Origin: an uncultured Flavobacteriales bacterium
GTDB taxonomy: Bacteria > Bacteroidota > Bacteroidia > Flavobacteriales > Weeksellaceae
NCBI GenBank assembly: GCA_937973555.1
Contig: CALJKL010000036.1
Span: 1-51,158, forward strand
Length of the DNA stretch: 51,158 nt
Direction of reading: 5' to 3'
In this document: piece by piece, positions 1 through 9,156 of the stretch
How the letters are laid out: every line of letters starts with the position of its first letter
Position numbering within the stretch: position 1 is the first letter of the stretch
Program-made: the position numbers and the translations under genes
The notes under the pieces: generated by a model
Told to the model about the DNA's origin: nothing
What the model saw: only the letters and a program-made list of their open reading frames with translations
The model's database searches: none

Positions 1-1
1 A

Positions 2-121
2 GAAAAGAAAAGAGATGAAGATTTTTATAATAGAGTAATTAAAACTTCTGCACCTGGTGTTAAAATTGAAAAAAGAAAAATAAGAAGTGGTATTGAAAAA
101 AAATATGAATGGGAAAACTAA
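2..121 (+). CDS. C-terminal fragment of an upstream gene, function unknown
   Basis: An open frame enters from the left edge and runs 39 codons to a TAA at 119-121, so only the C-terminus is visible. It is highly charged, rich in Lys, Arg and Glu, and ends in a Tyr-Glu-Trp-Glu-Asn tail. No family can be recognised from this piece. It overlaps the ATG of the following GLPGLI gene by 13 bases in another frame, which suggests co-transcription and translational coupling. In Bacteroidota, GLPGLI genes are often preceded by a TonB-dependent receptor or carboxypeptidase-regulatory-domain protein, but this tail does not test that. It could also be a chance open frame, because the region is very AT-rich. 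Confidence 0.5.
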   Translation, partial: EKKRDEDFYNRVIKTSAPGVKIEKRKIRSGIEKKYEWEN

Positions 122-948
122 TTAGACTAATTGTATTTTTTATTTTATTAAGTTTAAAATTAATTTCACAAGAATACAGAATATTTTATGACTATAGTTA
201 TAAAAAAGATTCTACAAAAATAGAGTCTATAGAAAATAGACTTATGGTTTTAGATATAGATAAAAAAGGTTCAATATTTTATGATTATTACAAATATAAA
301 AAAGACTCTTTAAATATTGCAATGTACTATAAAGACTTTCATTTTATAGATGTAAGTACGATAAAAGTTAACTTTTTTATAGAAAAACAATATCCAAATT
401 TTAAAACTATCATGTATACATATTTGCATAGTAATAATTATGCGATTTTGGATTCTACAAAATTAAATTGGGAATTAAGTTCTGAACAAACAGAAATAAA
501 AGGATACAAAGCCCAAAAAGCAATGTTAAATTTTGGGGGCAGAAAATGGATAGCATGGTATACTATTGATATTCCTATTTTTGAAGGTCCATATAAATTT
601 AGCGAACTACCGGGGCTTATTTTAGAAATTAGAGATTCAGAAAATAATCATATTTTTAAATTTGTAGGTGTCGAAAAAAACAATACTGGATATTCTAATT
701 TTTTTAAAATACATAAATTCAATAATAAAACAATTAACAACAAAGCTTTTAATAAGTTATGGAATGAATTTAAAAAAGATCCAGCGAAAAATTATAAATT
801 TTCAATCTTAAATTCTAGTATTAAAGCCTCCATGTCTTTTGATGGGAAAAGTTTCTCACAAAATGATGTAATAAGAGACATAGAAAAAATAGAATATGAA
901 AAAATAAAGAAAAACAATAATTTTATTGAGTTAGATTTATATAAATAA
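109..948 (+). CDS. GLPGLI family exported protein
   Basis: This 279-residue protein has an N-terminal signal peptide: Lys/Arg near residues 3-6, a hydrophobic stretch to about residue 20, and likely cleavage near Gln21. The family signature appears as Leu-Pro-Gly-Leu-Ile at residues 167-171, preceded by the usual Gly-Tyr-Lys...Ala-Trp-Tyr-Thr region at about 132-152. GLPGLI proteins are secreted or periplasmic proteins of Bacteroidota with no established biochemical function, and they often occur as several paralogues per genome. The gene is far more AT-rich than the repair genes that follow and is rich in Lys and Asn codons. The ATG at 109 is the only start that gives the signal peptide. Family assignment is firm; function is unknown. 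Confidence 0.85.
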   Translation: MGKLIRLIVFFILLSLKLISQEYRIFYDYSYKKDSTKIESIENRLMVLDIDKKGSIFYDYYKYKKDSLNIAMYYKDFHFIDVSTIKVNFFIEKQYPNFKTIMYTYLHSNNYAILDSTKLNWELSSEQTEIKGYKAQKAMLNFGGRKWIAWYTIDIPIFEGPYKFSELPGLILEIRDSENNHIFKFVGVEKNNTGYSNFFKIHKFNNKTINNKAFNKLWNEFKKDPAKNYKFSILNSSIKASMSFDGKSFSQNDVIRDIEKIEYEKIKKNNNFIELDLYK

Positions 949-980
949 AAAACATTAACTAAAAAAATGAAATAAAAAAA

Positions 981-1105
981 CTTCTTGCAACAATGCATTG
1001 GCAAAAATCAGTCCCAGTGCTATGGCAGTCTCGTATAGTTGTTTCTTCGCCAGTCAACTTTTGGCTATTCGAGAAAATCTTGCTTGTAAAACTACATGGG
1101 ATCTT
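981..1105 (-). other. possible decayed coding fragment
   Basis: Between the AT-rich GLPGLI gene and the helicase gene, this stretch has a visibly higher G+C content than its flanks. One minus-strand frame reads as a protein-like segment, broken by one in-frame TGA at about 1054-1056. The part after that stop contains Leu-Ala-Lys-Lys-Gln-Leu-Tyr-Glu followed by a hydrophobic run. No family is recognised and other frames are also partly open. It may be a remnant of a deleted gene or mobile element, or simply non-coding. The call rests on composition and reading-frame appearance only. Confidence 0.2.
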
Positions 1106-1148
1106 TAAGCAGGTATGTACTTTTTGAAATTTGCTAAATCTTTATACT

Positions 1149-1177
1149 CCGTCCAAAATTTTTTGGACGGATTTTTT
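1149..1177 (+). terminator. rho-independent terminator downstream of the GLPGLI region
   Basis: A perfect 10-bp stem (arms 1149-1158 and 1161-1170, CCGTCCAAAA and its complement) is followed at once by A and six T. It lies between the GLPGLI gene and the helicase gene. It would stop plus-strand transcription before the helicase gene, whose ATG follows 44 bases later. Confidence 0.8.
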
Positions 1178-1220
1178 ATTTCAGAAAAAAATATTGAAAT
1201 TAGTACGTTGAAAAAAACTT

Positions 1221-4200
1221 ATGAAACCATACATTGCCATTAATGCTTCTGCCGGCTCTGGTAAAACCTACACTTTGGTACAAAGGGTGTTGATGCTGTG
1301 TCTCGAAAATCCTCACCAAAAAGACGCCATTCGTCATATTTTGGCGCTTACGTTTACCAATAAGGCGGCCAATGAAATGAAGGAAAGGATACTTTCTTGG
1401 CTCAAGGAATTTACGCAGAAAGAGTATGCGCAAAATGACAAACTGATTTCTATTCAACAAAAATTTGAAGAAGAGGGCAAAAAGATAACGTTAGACGACC
1501 TGCATATCCGTTCCCAAAAAGTGCTGGATTATGTGCTTCACCATTATTCTACCCTCAATATTGGCACGATTGATAAATTCAACTCCCGTTTGGTGCGCAG
1601 CTTTTCGTATGAGTTGGGATTGGCGCAGAATTTCAATCTGGAAATTCAGCCGGAACCTTATCTCATTGAAGCCGTAGACCAAATGCTTAACAAAATTGGC
1701 GAAGACGGACAGATTTCTGAAGCCTTTCTGGATTATGTGAATTACAGCCTCGACCAAAATGAACGTATCAACATCCACAAAACCCTTTTGGATGCCGCCA
1801 AAGAATTCATTAAAGACAAGCATTACCATTGGCTAGAAGAAAATAAAGCGTTTGATTGGCAAGCCTATGAGGTTTCCAAAAATGAGATCAGAAATGAAAT
1901 CATTGGCCTTAAAAAAGCATCAGAACAACTCGCAAATCAGACTTTGGAACTGATAAAAAGCCGAGATATAGAATTGGAGGATTTTGCACAAGGCAAAAAT
2001 GGTATTGGCGGTTTTTTTCAAAAAGTTTTAGATTTCTATAAAGGAAAAAGAGATGATTTCCCTTTTCCTGCCAACGAAGAAAATTTTCTGAATAATGCAG
2101 CTAAAGGAGCTGCTACAAAAAGCAAAAACAAAGACCCGGAAATTATGGAGATTCTGGAGGTCCTCCTACAAAACCGAAAGACCATCATTCAGAATTTTAT
2201 TTTGGGAGAGAAAAAGGAAAAAATATTGTATGCTTTGCTGCCATTAAAAGTGAACAAAGAAATACAAGACCAACTTCAACAGATAGAGGACGAAAACGAT
2301 TTGGTTTTGCTTTCTAAATTCAATGTGCTCATCAATGAAAATCTCAGCAACGAGCCTTCCACATTTATTTATGAAAAAGTAGGAACCCAGTTTCAGCATT
2401 ATTTTTTTGATGAATTTCAGGATACTTCACAATTGCAATGGCTTAATTTTCTTCCGTTGAGAGACCATAATGTTTCCATGGAAAACAGCACCTTTACTCT
2501 GGTGGGAGACCCTAAACAGAGCATTTACAGATTTAGGGGTGGTGATGCCGAAATTATGCTGAACATCATCAATAAAAAGGAAAATGCCCCTGTAGAAGTA
2601 GAGGTTGTCCCTTTGAAACATAATTTTAGAAGCGCCCAAAATATTGTAGATTTTAACAATGAACTCTATCGTTTTTATGAAGACAAACTGAACGTAGAGC
2701 ATGGAAAGCTCTTTGGAGAAAGTGCTAAACAAATTCCATTTTCTGAAAAGAAAGGCCGAGTAAAAGTACATTTTTTGGAAAATGGACTTAAAGCAGACTA
2801 TTACAAAGATTGTGCAGCTAAAATGCAACAAGATTTACAACAATGTTTGGATAATGGTTTTGCATTGTCAGATATTGCAGTTTTGTGCCGAGGAAATGAA
2901 GATATTTTCAATTTTTCCAAATTATTGGGAAATATGAAAGTATTGTATAAAGGAGAAGAAACCCTCATTAAGACCATTTCAGAAAAGGGCCTTACCCTAG
3001 AATTGTCTAGGACTCTAAGGGCTTTAATACAATTTTTGTATTGGAAGGTGTTTCCAAAAAATAAAAGGTTTTTGGTGAAAATGATGTATGAGCTCGAGAA
3101 ATCAGGGAGAATACAAATGAAGGAATTTTCATCTGAAATGCAGGATATCCTGGCTTTGGAAACCAAAAAAGAAATGGAGGTCTTCATCCAAGAAAAATAC
3201 GGGATTACCTTGCAACAAGAAAACTTTCCACAGCTCAATCTTTACAATTTTATAGAATATTATATCCATGAATTTTCTGTAGAAAATAAAGAAACAGATT
3301 TCTTATTGAATTTCTTAGAATTGCTCTACAACTACACCCAAAATACCGGTGTCACCTTAAAAGATTTTCTTATTTTTTGGGAAGAAGAGGGTAAAAAGAC
3401 CAGCATTCAGGCTTCAGAAAATATAGATGCCGTGCAGTTGATGACGATTCATAAGGCTAAGGGGCTGGAATTTCCAGTGGTTTTCCTTCCAATGGAAAAC
3501 ACCCATAAAGATTATAAAATTCAAGAATGGTTTTCCTTAGAAAACAACTCAGAACTGAAATCGGTAAATATTGAAGGGTTTAATAAAGCCTTGGCTACGT
3601 ATGATGAAGAAATTTCTGTTTTTAATGAGGCCAATGTATATAAAAATTTCATTGACCGCCTTTGTTTGCAATATGTAGCTACTACTAGACCTGTGGAGCA
3701 ATTGTATCTCTACATTCAGAGGCCAAGCGTTGACTCTAAGACAGGGGTTGAAAACCCTTCTAAAATTGAAATTTATGATTTTCTTCAATCCATGAATTTT
3801 AACCATTTGGATAGCTTTGATGTTTTTCCTTTAAGCGAGAATGAGGTGAAAAAGCAATCGCGAAAAGAGACCATTCAACAGGCTTCTCAACAGATTTCAT
3901 CTTTGACACAGAAGCATGACAAGACGGGTAATATCACCATAGCTACCCCTTCTAAAAACTACCAAACCCGAAATGAAAAGGTAAGAATGGGGATATTTAC
4001 GCATGAGATTTTGGCGAAAATAAACACTAAAAAAGATGTAGAAAAAGTGCTGAAGCATTATCTTCTAGAAGGCGTCATTACAGAATCTGAAAAGGCCGAT
4101 ATTGCACAGAATATTTTTGAGGTGATTGGTCAATATCCACAATATTTTGCTGAAAATCAAGAAGTAATGAATGAAAGGGAAATTTTTATAGATGGTCATG

Positions 4201-4376
4201 TTTACAGGCCAGACCGTATGGTAAAGATGGGTGAGCAATGGCATATTGTAGATTTTAAAACTGGAACGCCTTCAGAAAAAGACCAAGAAAAATATCAAAA
4301 ACAGATTGTTTCTTACCAAACTGCCATGGAAAATTTAGGCCAGAAAATTGGAGGAACTGTGCTGATTTACCTTTAA
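1221..4376 (+). CDS. UvrD-family helicase-nuclease, AddA/RecB-like
   Basis: This 1051-residue cytoplasmic protein has superfamily 1A helicase motifs in order. The Walker A is ASAGSGKT (residues 9-16), DEFQD (397-401) forms motif II, VGDPKQSIYRFRGGD follows at about 428, and a TIHKAKGLEF motif lies at about 740-750. The C-terminus carries a PD-(D/E)XK nuclease signature, with Arg-Pro-Asp near 998 and Ile-Val-Asp-Phe-Lys-Thr-Gly near 1010-1016. This layout matches the AddA/RecB group that processes double-strand breaks before RecA loading. It is a little shorter than Bacillus AddA. Bacteroidota usually encode an AddB-like nuclease next to such a gene, but none is present on either side. It lies 30 bases before uvrC on the same strand, so the two probably form a repair operon. 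Family confidence is high; the exact AddA role is inferred. Confidence 0.88.
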   Translation: MKPYIAINASAGSGKTYTLVQRVLMLCLENPHQKDAIRHILALTFTNKAANEMKERILSWLKEFTQKEYAQNDKLISIQQKFEEEGKKITLDDLHIRSQKVLDYVLHHYSTLNIGTIDKFNSRLVRSFSYELGLAQNFNLEIQPEPYLIEAVDQMLNKIGEDGQISEAFLDYVNYSLDQNERINIHKTLLDAAKEFIKDKHYHWLEENKAFDWQAYEVSKNEIRNEIIGLKKASEQLANQTLELIKSRDIELEDFAQGKNGIGGFFQKVLDFYKGKRDDFPFPANEENFLNNAAKGAATKSKNKDPEIMEILEVLLQNRKTIIQNFILGEKKEKILYALLPLKVNKEIQDQLQQIEDENDLVLLSKFNVLINENLSNEPSTFIYEKVGTQFQHYFFDEFQDTSQLQWLNFLPLRDHNVSMENSTFTLVGDPKQSIYRFRGGDAEIMLNIINKKENAPVEVEVVPLKHNFRSAQNIVDFNNELYRFYEDKLNVEHGKLFGESAKQIPFSEKKGRVKVHFLENGLKADYYKDCAAKMQQDLQQCLDNGFALSDIAVLCRGNEDIFNFSKLLGNMKVLYKGEETLIKTISEKGLTLELSRTLRALIQFLYWKVFPKNKRFLVKMMYELEKSGRIQMKEFSSEMQDILALETKKEMEVFIQEKYGITLQQENFPQLNLYNFIEYYIHEFSVENKETDFLLNFLELLYNYTQNTGVTLKDFLIFWEEEGKKTSIQASENIDAVQLMTIHKAKGLEFPVVFLPMENTHKDYKIQEWFSLENNSELKSVNIEGFNKALATYDEEISVFNEANVYKNFIDRLCLQYVATTRPVEQLYLYIQRPSVDSKTGVENPSKIEIYDFLQSMNFNHLDSFDVFPLSENEVKKQSRKETIQQASQQISSLTQKHDKTGNITIATPSKNYQTRNEKVRMGIFTHEILAKINTKKDVEKVLKHYLLEGVITESEKADIAQNIFEVIGQYPQYFAENQEVMNEREIFIDGHVYRPDRMVKMGEQWHIVDFKTGTPSEKDQEKYQKQIVSYQTAMENLGQKIGGTVLIYL

Positions 4377-4406
4377 ATTTGCAGGAAAATTATTCTTAAA
4401 AAATAA

Positions 4407-6203
4407 ATGAATCCAGACCTAGAACTTCAACTGAAAACTTTGCCTTCAGAACCAGGGGTTTATCGTTATTACGATAAAAACAACCAACTGCTCTATGTGG
4501 GTAAAGCCAAAAATCTGAAAAAAAGGGTCCTTTCTTACTTCTTAAAAAGCCAAAGCGGCTATCGCACCAAAATTATGGTGGCCAAAATCTGCCGCTTGGA
4601 AACCACTATCGTGAATAGTGAATACGATGCCCTTTTGCTAGAGAATAACCTCATAAAGGAGCATCAGCCATTTTATAATGTCATGCTGAAGGATGACAAG
4701 ACCTATCCTTGGATATGCATTAAAAATGAAGACTTCCCAAGGATTTTTATGACCAGAACGGTCATCAAAGACGGTTCCGAATATTATGGGCCGTATGCCA
4801 AGGTAAAGCCCGCAAGGATTTTGTTGGAAACCATTAAAAATATTTATAAAATCCGTTCTTGTAATCTGGATTTATCCCCCAAAAAAATAGAAGACGGTAA
4901 GTACAAGGTCTGCCTGGAATATCACATCAAAAACTGCAAAGGCCCATGTGAAAGCTTGGAAAGTGAACAAGAGTACGATAAAAAGATAGATGCTATTCGT
5001 GGAATGATAAAGGGCGATTTCCGGAAGGCAAGAAAGCATCTGGAAGACGAAATGCTTCAGCATGCTTCCGTTTTGGAATTCGAAAAAGCACATATGGTAA
5101 AAGAGCGCCTCGAAATTTTGGAAGATTACCAATCGAAACAAACCGTGGTGAATCCGAATATTGATGATGTAGATGTTTTTGGTATGACAAGCGACGAAAC
5201 AGCGGCCTATGTCAATTTTTTCAAAATCAGAAACGGAAACATTGTTCAAAGTTTTACTACAGAAATCAAGAAGATGCTGGAAGAAACGGATGAAGAAATT
5301 TTGGAGCAAGCCATTGTGGAAATCAGGCAAAAATTTGCTTCAGAATCCAATGAAATTCTGCTGCCTTTTCATCTTAATATCGAAATTCCCAACATCAAAC
5401 TCATTGTCCCAAAAGTGGGAGACAAGAAACGCATTGTAGAACTTTCGGAAAAAAATGCTAAAGAGTATCGTGTAGAAAAACTGAAACAGGTACAGATTGT
5501 AGACCCGGAGAGACATACCAATCGCATTATGGCAGAAATGCAAAAACTCCTTAGGATGCCTGTGGAGCCTAGACATATTGAAGGCTTTGATAACTCCAAT
5601 ATCCAAGGAAGCAACCCGGTTTCGGCATGTGTGGTCTTCAAAGATGGTAAGCCAAGCAAATCAGATTATCGCATATTTCATGTAAAAACTGTAGAAGGTC
5701 CTAATGATTTTGCTACGATGGAAGAGGTTATATACAGACGCTACAAAAGGATGTTGGAAGAGGATGAACCGCTTCCACAATTGATTTTGATAGATGGAGG
5801 CAAAGGACAATTGTCTTCAGCCGTAAAAAGCCTTAAGCTCCTTGGTCTTTATGGCAAAATTACAGTGGTGGGTATTGCGAAACGTTTGGAAGAAATTTTC
5901 TTCCCGGAGGACCCAATTCCATTGTATCTAGATAAAAAATCTGAAACGCTGAAAGTCTTGCAAAGGGTAAGGGATGAAGCACACCGTTTTGGGGTGAAAC
6001 ATCACCGCACGCGCAGAACCAATGCTACCATAAAATCTGAATTGGAAGAAATACCCGGCGTAGGAGAAAAAACTATAGAAATGCTCTTGAAAAAATTGAA
6101 ATCCGTAAAACGCGTCAAGGAAGCCAGTCAAGAAACCTTGGAGGAAATCCTTGGAAAAGTAAAAGGAAAAGTGGTTTGGGAGTTTTTTAATTCTGGCAAC
6201 TAA
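4407..6203 (+). CDS. uvrC: excinuclease ABC subunit C
   Basis: UvrC makes both incisions around bulky DNA lesions in nucleotide excision repair, after UvrA and UvrB load. The 598-residue product has the expected order of domains. A GIY-YIG nuclease is at the N-terminus (Gly-Val-Tyr at 17-19, Tyr-Val-Gly-Lys-Ala-Lys-Asn at 30-36). A UVR UvrB-binding coiled segment lies at about 205-240. The RNase-H-like 5' nuclease core includes Gly-Phe-Asp-Asn-Ser near 393 and Ile-Asp-Gly-Gly-Lys-Gly-Gln further on. Helix-hairpin-helix motifs fill the last 50 residues. Length is typical. The gene follows the helicase-nuclease gene by 30 bases and ends at a terminator shared with the convergent gene. Confidence 0.97.
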   Translation: MNPDLELQLKTLPSEPGVYRYYDKNNQLLYVGKAKNLKKRVLSYFLKSQSGYRTKIMVAKICRLETTIVNSEYDALLLENNLIKEHQPFYNVMLKDDKTYPWICIKNEDFPRIFMTRTVIKDGSEYYGPYAKVKPARILLETIKNIYKIRSCNLDLSPKKIEDGKYKVCLEYHIKNCKGPCESLESEQEYDKKIDAIRGMIKGDFRKARKHLEDEMLQHASVLEFEKAHMVKERLEILEDYQSKQTVVNPNIDDVDVFGMTSDETAAYVNFFKIRNGNIVQSFTTEIKKMLEETDEEILEQAIVEIRQKFASESNEILLPFHLNIEIPNIKLIVPKVGDKKRIVELSEKNAKEYRVEKLKQVQIVDPERHTNRIMAEMQKLLRMPVEPRHIEGFDNSNIQGSNPVSACVVFKDGKPSKSDYRIFHVKTVEGPNDFATMEEVIYRRYKRMLEEDEPLPQLILIDGGKGQLSSAVKSLKLLGLYGKITVVGIAKRLEEIFFPEDPIPLYLDKKSETLKVLQRVRDEAHRFGVKHHRTRRTNATIKSELEEIPGVGEKTIEMLLKKLKSVKRVKEASQETLEEILGKVKGKVVWEFFNSGN

Positions 6204-6204
6204 A

Positions 6205-6228
6205 AAAAGCATCATGATTGATGCTTTT
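6205..6228. terminator. bidirectional terminator between uvrC and a convergent gene
   Basis: A perfect 10-bp stem (6205-6214 and 6219-6228) with a four-base TGAT loop is flanked by A-rich sequence on the left and a T-rich tract on the right. It can therefore terminate both uvrC from the left and the minus-strand gene whose stop is at 6234. Confidence 0.85.
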
Positions 6229-6233
6229 CTTTT

Positions 6234-7013
6234 TTATTTTTTCTCAAAAACTGCTTTCTGATAATTGCCATCTGAGCTTGGGATTTCAATTACCAGATTG
6301 CCATTTTCAAGATAACCCAACGTTTGGGTCACGTTTTCTAATTGTACTCGGTATACCTCTTTTTTGGTGGAGTTTCTAAAGGTGGCAAAAGGTACAGAAC
6401 TGCTATTACTCACCAAAATAAACTGATTCTCCGAAATCTGAATTTTCTGAAGGTTTATTTTCCCATTGCTGTAAGATTCTGCCATTTTAGAGGTGGCAGC
6501 GGCGGGCATTTCCTCTTTTTTGAGTTCTTTGATTTCTTTTTGGTCAATAGGCAAAGGAGTAGTTTCTTTGATGGTTTGCTTAATATCTGTAACCATAGCT
6601 TTAGGTTGAGAAACCGGAACGTTTGCTAATGATAATTTTAAGGCCTCTTGAAATCCTAAATCAAATTCTTTTTCCAAAGAAGTGGCTTTGGTTTCAAAAA
6701 GCATGTTTTTTTTGCAATCTGTAAACTGAAGAATAACTCGGGTTCTGAGCATATTAGAATTGTCCAGAAGTTCCGCATTAGCCACCATACATGGGTTTAG
6801 CCTTAGGTTTTCCGGCCAATTTTGCATATCATCTTGTAAGACTTTATAATTTTTTTGTTCCAACGCCTTTTTCAGAAGGGTGTTGAGGTTATATTTATTA
6901 GTATCAAAATTTTTAAATTTCTGAGGAACATAGACATATTCGTAATCGGATATGCTTTGTGCTTGTAATGCAGTAAAGCATGCAATAGCCAATAGGAAAA
7001 ATAATTTTTTCAT
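6234..7013 (-). CDS. exported protein of unknown function
   Basis: Starting from the ATG at 7013, the product is 259 residues with a clear signal peptide: Met-Lys-Lys, a hydrophobic core, and Ala-Leu-Gln-Ala-Gln as a likely cleavage region near residue 18. An upstream ATG at 7070 would bury this signal behind 19 extra residues, so 7013 is preferred. The mature part opens with a Tyr-Glu-Tyr-Val-Tyr-Val-Pro segment, has two cysteines in the middle, and a Pro/Lys/Glu-rich linker at about 135-170. The C-terminal part is predicted beta-rich. I do not recognise the family. It lies downstream of a PorV-like gene on the same strand (84-base gap), so it may act at the cell envelope. Confidence 0.75.
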   Translation of the reverse strand: MKKLFFLLAIACFTALQAQSISDYEYVYVPQKFKNFDTNKYNLNTLLKKALEQKNYKVLQDDMQNWPENLRLNPCMVANAELLDNSNMLRTRVILQFTDCKKNMLFETKATSLEKEFDLGFQEALKLSLANVPVSQPKAMVTDIKQTIKETTPLPIDQKEIKELKKEEMPAAATSKMAESYSNGKINLQKIQISENQFILVSNSSSVPFATFRNSTKKEVYRVQLENVTQTLGYLENGNLVIEIPSSDGNYQKAVFEKK

Positions 7014-7097
7014 TACGTTTTTTTTTATAATGGTAAATGTAAACAAATATTTATTTCGATTATTTCCCAAAAAGAATTTCCTTCAAAAAACTAAAGA

Positions 7098-8177
7098 TTA
7101 GTTTCTGAATTCACCCATGTCCAGCTTTAGGGAGAAGAAGTTAGAAAAATAGTTACTGCCTCCTATTCCGGTGCTGGTAATCGCGTAATCTAGGGTAAGC
7201 CCGCGGTAACGGATGCCAATCCCTGCACTAGGCTGAAAGGAAACCTTTCTTTTGAGACTTTCAATATCCGTAATATTCTGAAAACGGTTCACACCGGCTC
7301 TTACGTAAATCATTTTCTGGAAGCCTAGTTCTGCTCCAAAATAAGGCGAAATGCTGGCAAAATTAGTAGACACAAGAGCAGCCGTTTTGGCAAAATCTAC
7401 ATTGACGCCTGCTTCTGGTAGCAGGTCTAGATCTCGGTTGAGTTCAAAGTTTTTGGAAACTCCCATATTAAGTTTAGGCATTGTGATTTCCATTTTATCT
7501 TTAGGAGCCGGGTTGAATTCTTCACCATTCACAACGGTAGACAGTTCTTTTTGATTTACATTCCAAAAATTGACGGTAGTAGTAGCATCGCGAAGCATGG
7601 CCCCAAATTTATAACCGGAATCCGCATGGTAAATGGCCCCCAAATCAAAACCAAATCCGAAGCCATTGGCAAATTTTCCTACATTTCGGTAAACGATTTT
7701 AGCATTAACCCCTGCACTCAGTTTTTGACTTCCACCGGGATGAAAAGCATAGCTAATGATGCCCGCATAATCTGAAGTAGAAAATTTGGTGATTTTGTCA
7801 TAATCTATATTTCCTTCAGCATCAATTAATTGGGTGGTGTTCAGGATGTTGTCAATGCCCAGTCTTACCACAGAAATCCCCAAAACACCATTTTGAGAAT
7901 CCAGGGCTTTTGCAAAAGAAATATAATCGTATTTGGCAATAGACTCGAAATATTCTGCATGCATGGCAGCTCCTTGCCAGTCTCTTTCTATACCGGTAAG
8001 GGCTGCAGGATTCCACATAGGAGCATAAACGTCATCTTGACTGGTGATAACGGCGCCTCCCATGGCAAGGCCTCTGGCACCGGCACCAATATTCAAAAAC
8101 TCGTTAGAGTATTTTCTAACAATCTGAGAGGAAACGAAAACCGACAAAAAGGTTAAAAAGAATAAATATTTTTTCAT
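7098..8177 (-). CDS. PorV/PorQ-family outer membrane protein (PorV2-like)
   Basis: This 359-residue protein has a signal peptide (Met-Lys-Lys-Tyr to about Ser17-Gln18) followed by the family opening: Asn-Ile-Gly-Ala-Gly-Ala-Arg-Gly-Leu-Ala-Met-Gly-Gly-Ala, then Asp-Asp-Val-Tyr-Ala-Pro-Met-Trp-Asn-Pro-Ala-Ala-Leu. The rest shows the alternating pattern of a FadL-like outer-membrane beta barrel and ends in aromatic and charged residues. PorV and PorQ family members serve the type IX secretion system, for example by handing cargo with C-terminal signals to the attachment complex. This protein resembles a second PorV paralogue more than classical PorV, so a type IX role is inferred. It follows the EamA transporter gene by eight bases on the same strand. 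Confidence 0.8.
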   Translation of the reverse strand: MKKYLFFLTFLSVFVSSQIVRKYSNEFLNIGAGARGLAMGGAVITSQDDVYAPMWNPAALTGIERDWQGAAMHAEYFESIAKYDYISFAKALDSQNGVLGISVVRLGIDNILNTTQLIDAEGNIDYDKITKFSTSDYAGIISYAFHPGGSQKLSAGVNAKIVYRNVGKFANGFGFGFDLGAIYHADSGYKFGAMLRDATTTVNFWNVNQKELSTVVNGEEFNPAPKDKMEITMPKLNMGVSKNFELNRDLDLLPEAGVNVDFAKTAALVSTNFASISPYFGAELGFQKMIYVRAGVNRFQNITDIESLKRKVSFQPSAGIGIRYRGLTLDYAITSTGIGGSNYFSNFFSLKLDMGEFRN

Positions 8178-8185
8178 TCCATATT

Positions 8186-9085
8186 TTACATCTCAGGCTC
8201 CAAATGATTTTTTTGAGCCGTATTTTTTCTGGCTTTTATGATTCCGTTGGCCACAATTGCCGAAATCATCACCAATGATGCGCCATAAAATATAAGGCTC
8301 ATTTTTTCTGATTCTCCAAAAATAAAGAAAGCCAAAATGATACCATATACAGGTTCTAAATTTACTGTAAGAATTAACGTAAAGGGTGAAATATACTTCA
8401 TCAAATTTACGGATTCAAACATAGGAAATGCCGTGAAGACACTCGCCAATAATGTTAATAACGCCAAATCACGGTAACTTATTTCCCCCACTTGTGAAAT
8501 TTGTCCCGAAAAAAGATAATAAAGACTTATCACAAACCAACCCCCGAATATTTCATAAAAAATGATATTTCCGGATGAGGTTTTGCCGTATAATTTGCCA
8601 TTAAATACGGAAAAAATAGTCCCCAATAGGGCACAGATAATCCCGTAAATAATCCCCAGTTTATATTGGAATTCTACTTTGAAAATTAATGAGATACAGA
8701 TAACGATAACAATTCCCATGATGATCTCGGAAAAATCTATTTTTCTTTTATACACCAATGGCTCTATAAGTGCTGCAAAAAGGGTGGAAGTGCCTAGACA
8801 ACTGAGCGCAATAGAAACATTAGATACTTTGATGGAACTGAAAAAGAACAGCCAGTGAAAAGCCATCAAACTGCCAACGCCGATTAGCTTGAATAGCATT
8901 TTTTTAGAAATTTTGATGCTGTCTTTTTTGATGAACCTGATAAAAATATATAAAAATGTTGCCGCAAAAAGCATTCGGTAAAACACCAATACTTCTGCAT
9001 TGGCATGGATGAGTTTTCCTAAAATAGCCGTGAAGCCCCATAAAAAAACGATAAAATGCAATCTGAAATGTGCAGATTTTAACAT
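8186..9085 (-). CDS. EamA/DMT-superfamily transporter
   Basis: The 299-residue protein is almost entirely hydrophobic and consistent with about ten membrane helices arranged as two EamA repeats. The N-terminal repeat begins with Phe-Leu-Trp-Gly-Phe-Thr-Ala-Ile-Leu-Gly-Lys. Both repeats carry the usual glycine and proline pattern, including Leu-Glu-Pro-Val-Tyr-Gly in the second half. DMT-superfamily EamA proteins move small metabolites such as amino acids or nucleotide precursors across the inner membrane; the substrate cannot be read from the sequence. The gene is the first of a minus-strand unit with the PorV-like gene, and is divergent from terC. Whether the two products work together is unknown. 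Confidence 0.85.
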   Translation of the reverse strand: MLKSAHFRLHFIVFLWGFTAILGKLIHANAEVLVFYRMLFAATFLYIFIRFIKKDSIKISKKMLFKLIGVGSLMAFHWLFFFSSIKVSNVSIALSCLGTSTLFAALIEPLVYKRKIDFSEIIMGIVIVICISLIFKVEFQYKLGIIYGIICALLGTIFSVFNGKLYGKTSSGNIIFYEIFGGWFVISLYYLFSGQISQVGEISYRDLALLTLLASVFTAFPMFESVNLMKYISPFTLILTVNLEPVYGIILAFFIFGESEKMSLIFYGASLVMISAIVANGIIKARKNTAQKNHLEPEM

Positions 9086-9156
9086 AGTAGAAAATTATGC
9101 CACAAAAATATCATTAATTTTTCTAATTTTGTGCTACTTAAAAAGCAAAAAAACGC

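Noticed and set aside
4872..5330. Long minus-strand open frames inside uvrC and other genes
   Set aside because: They have no family features and lie antisense to well-supported genes.
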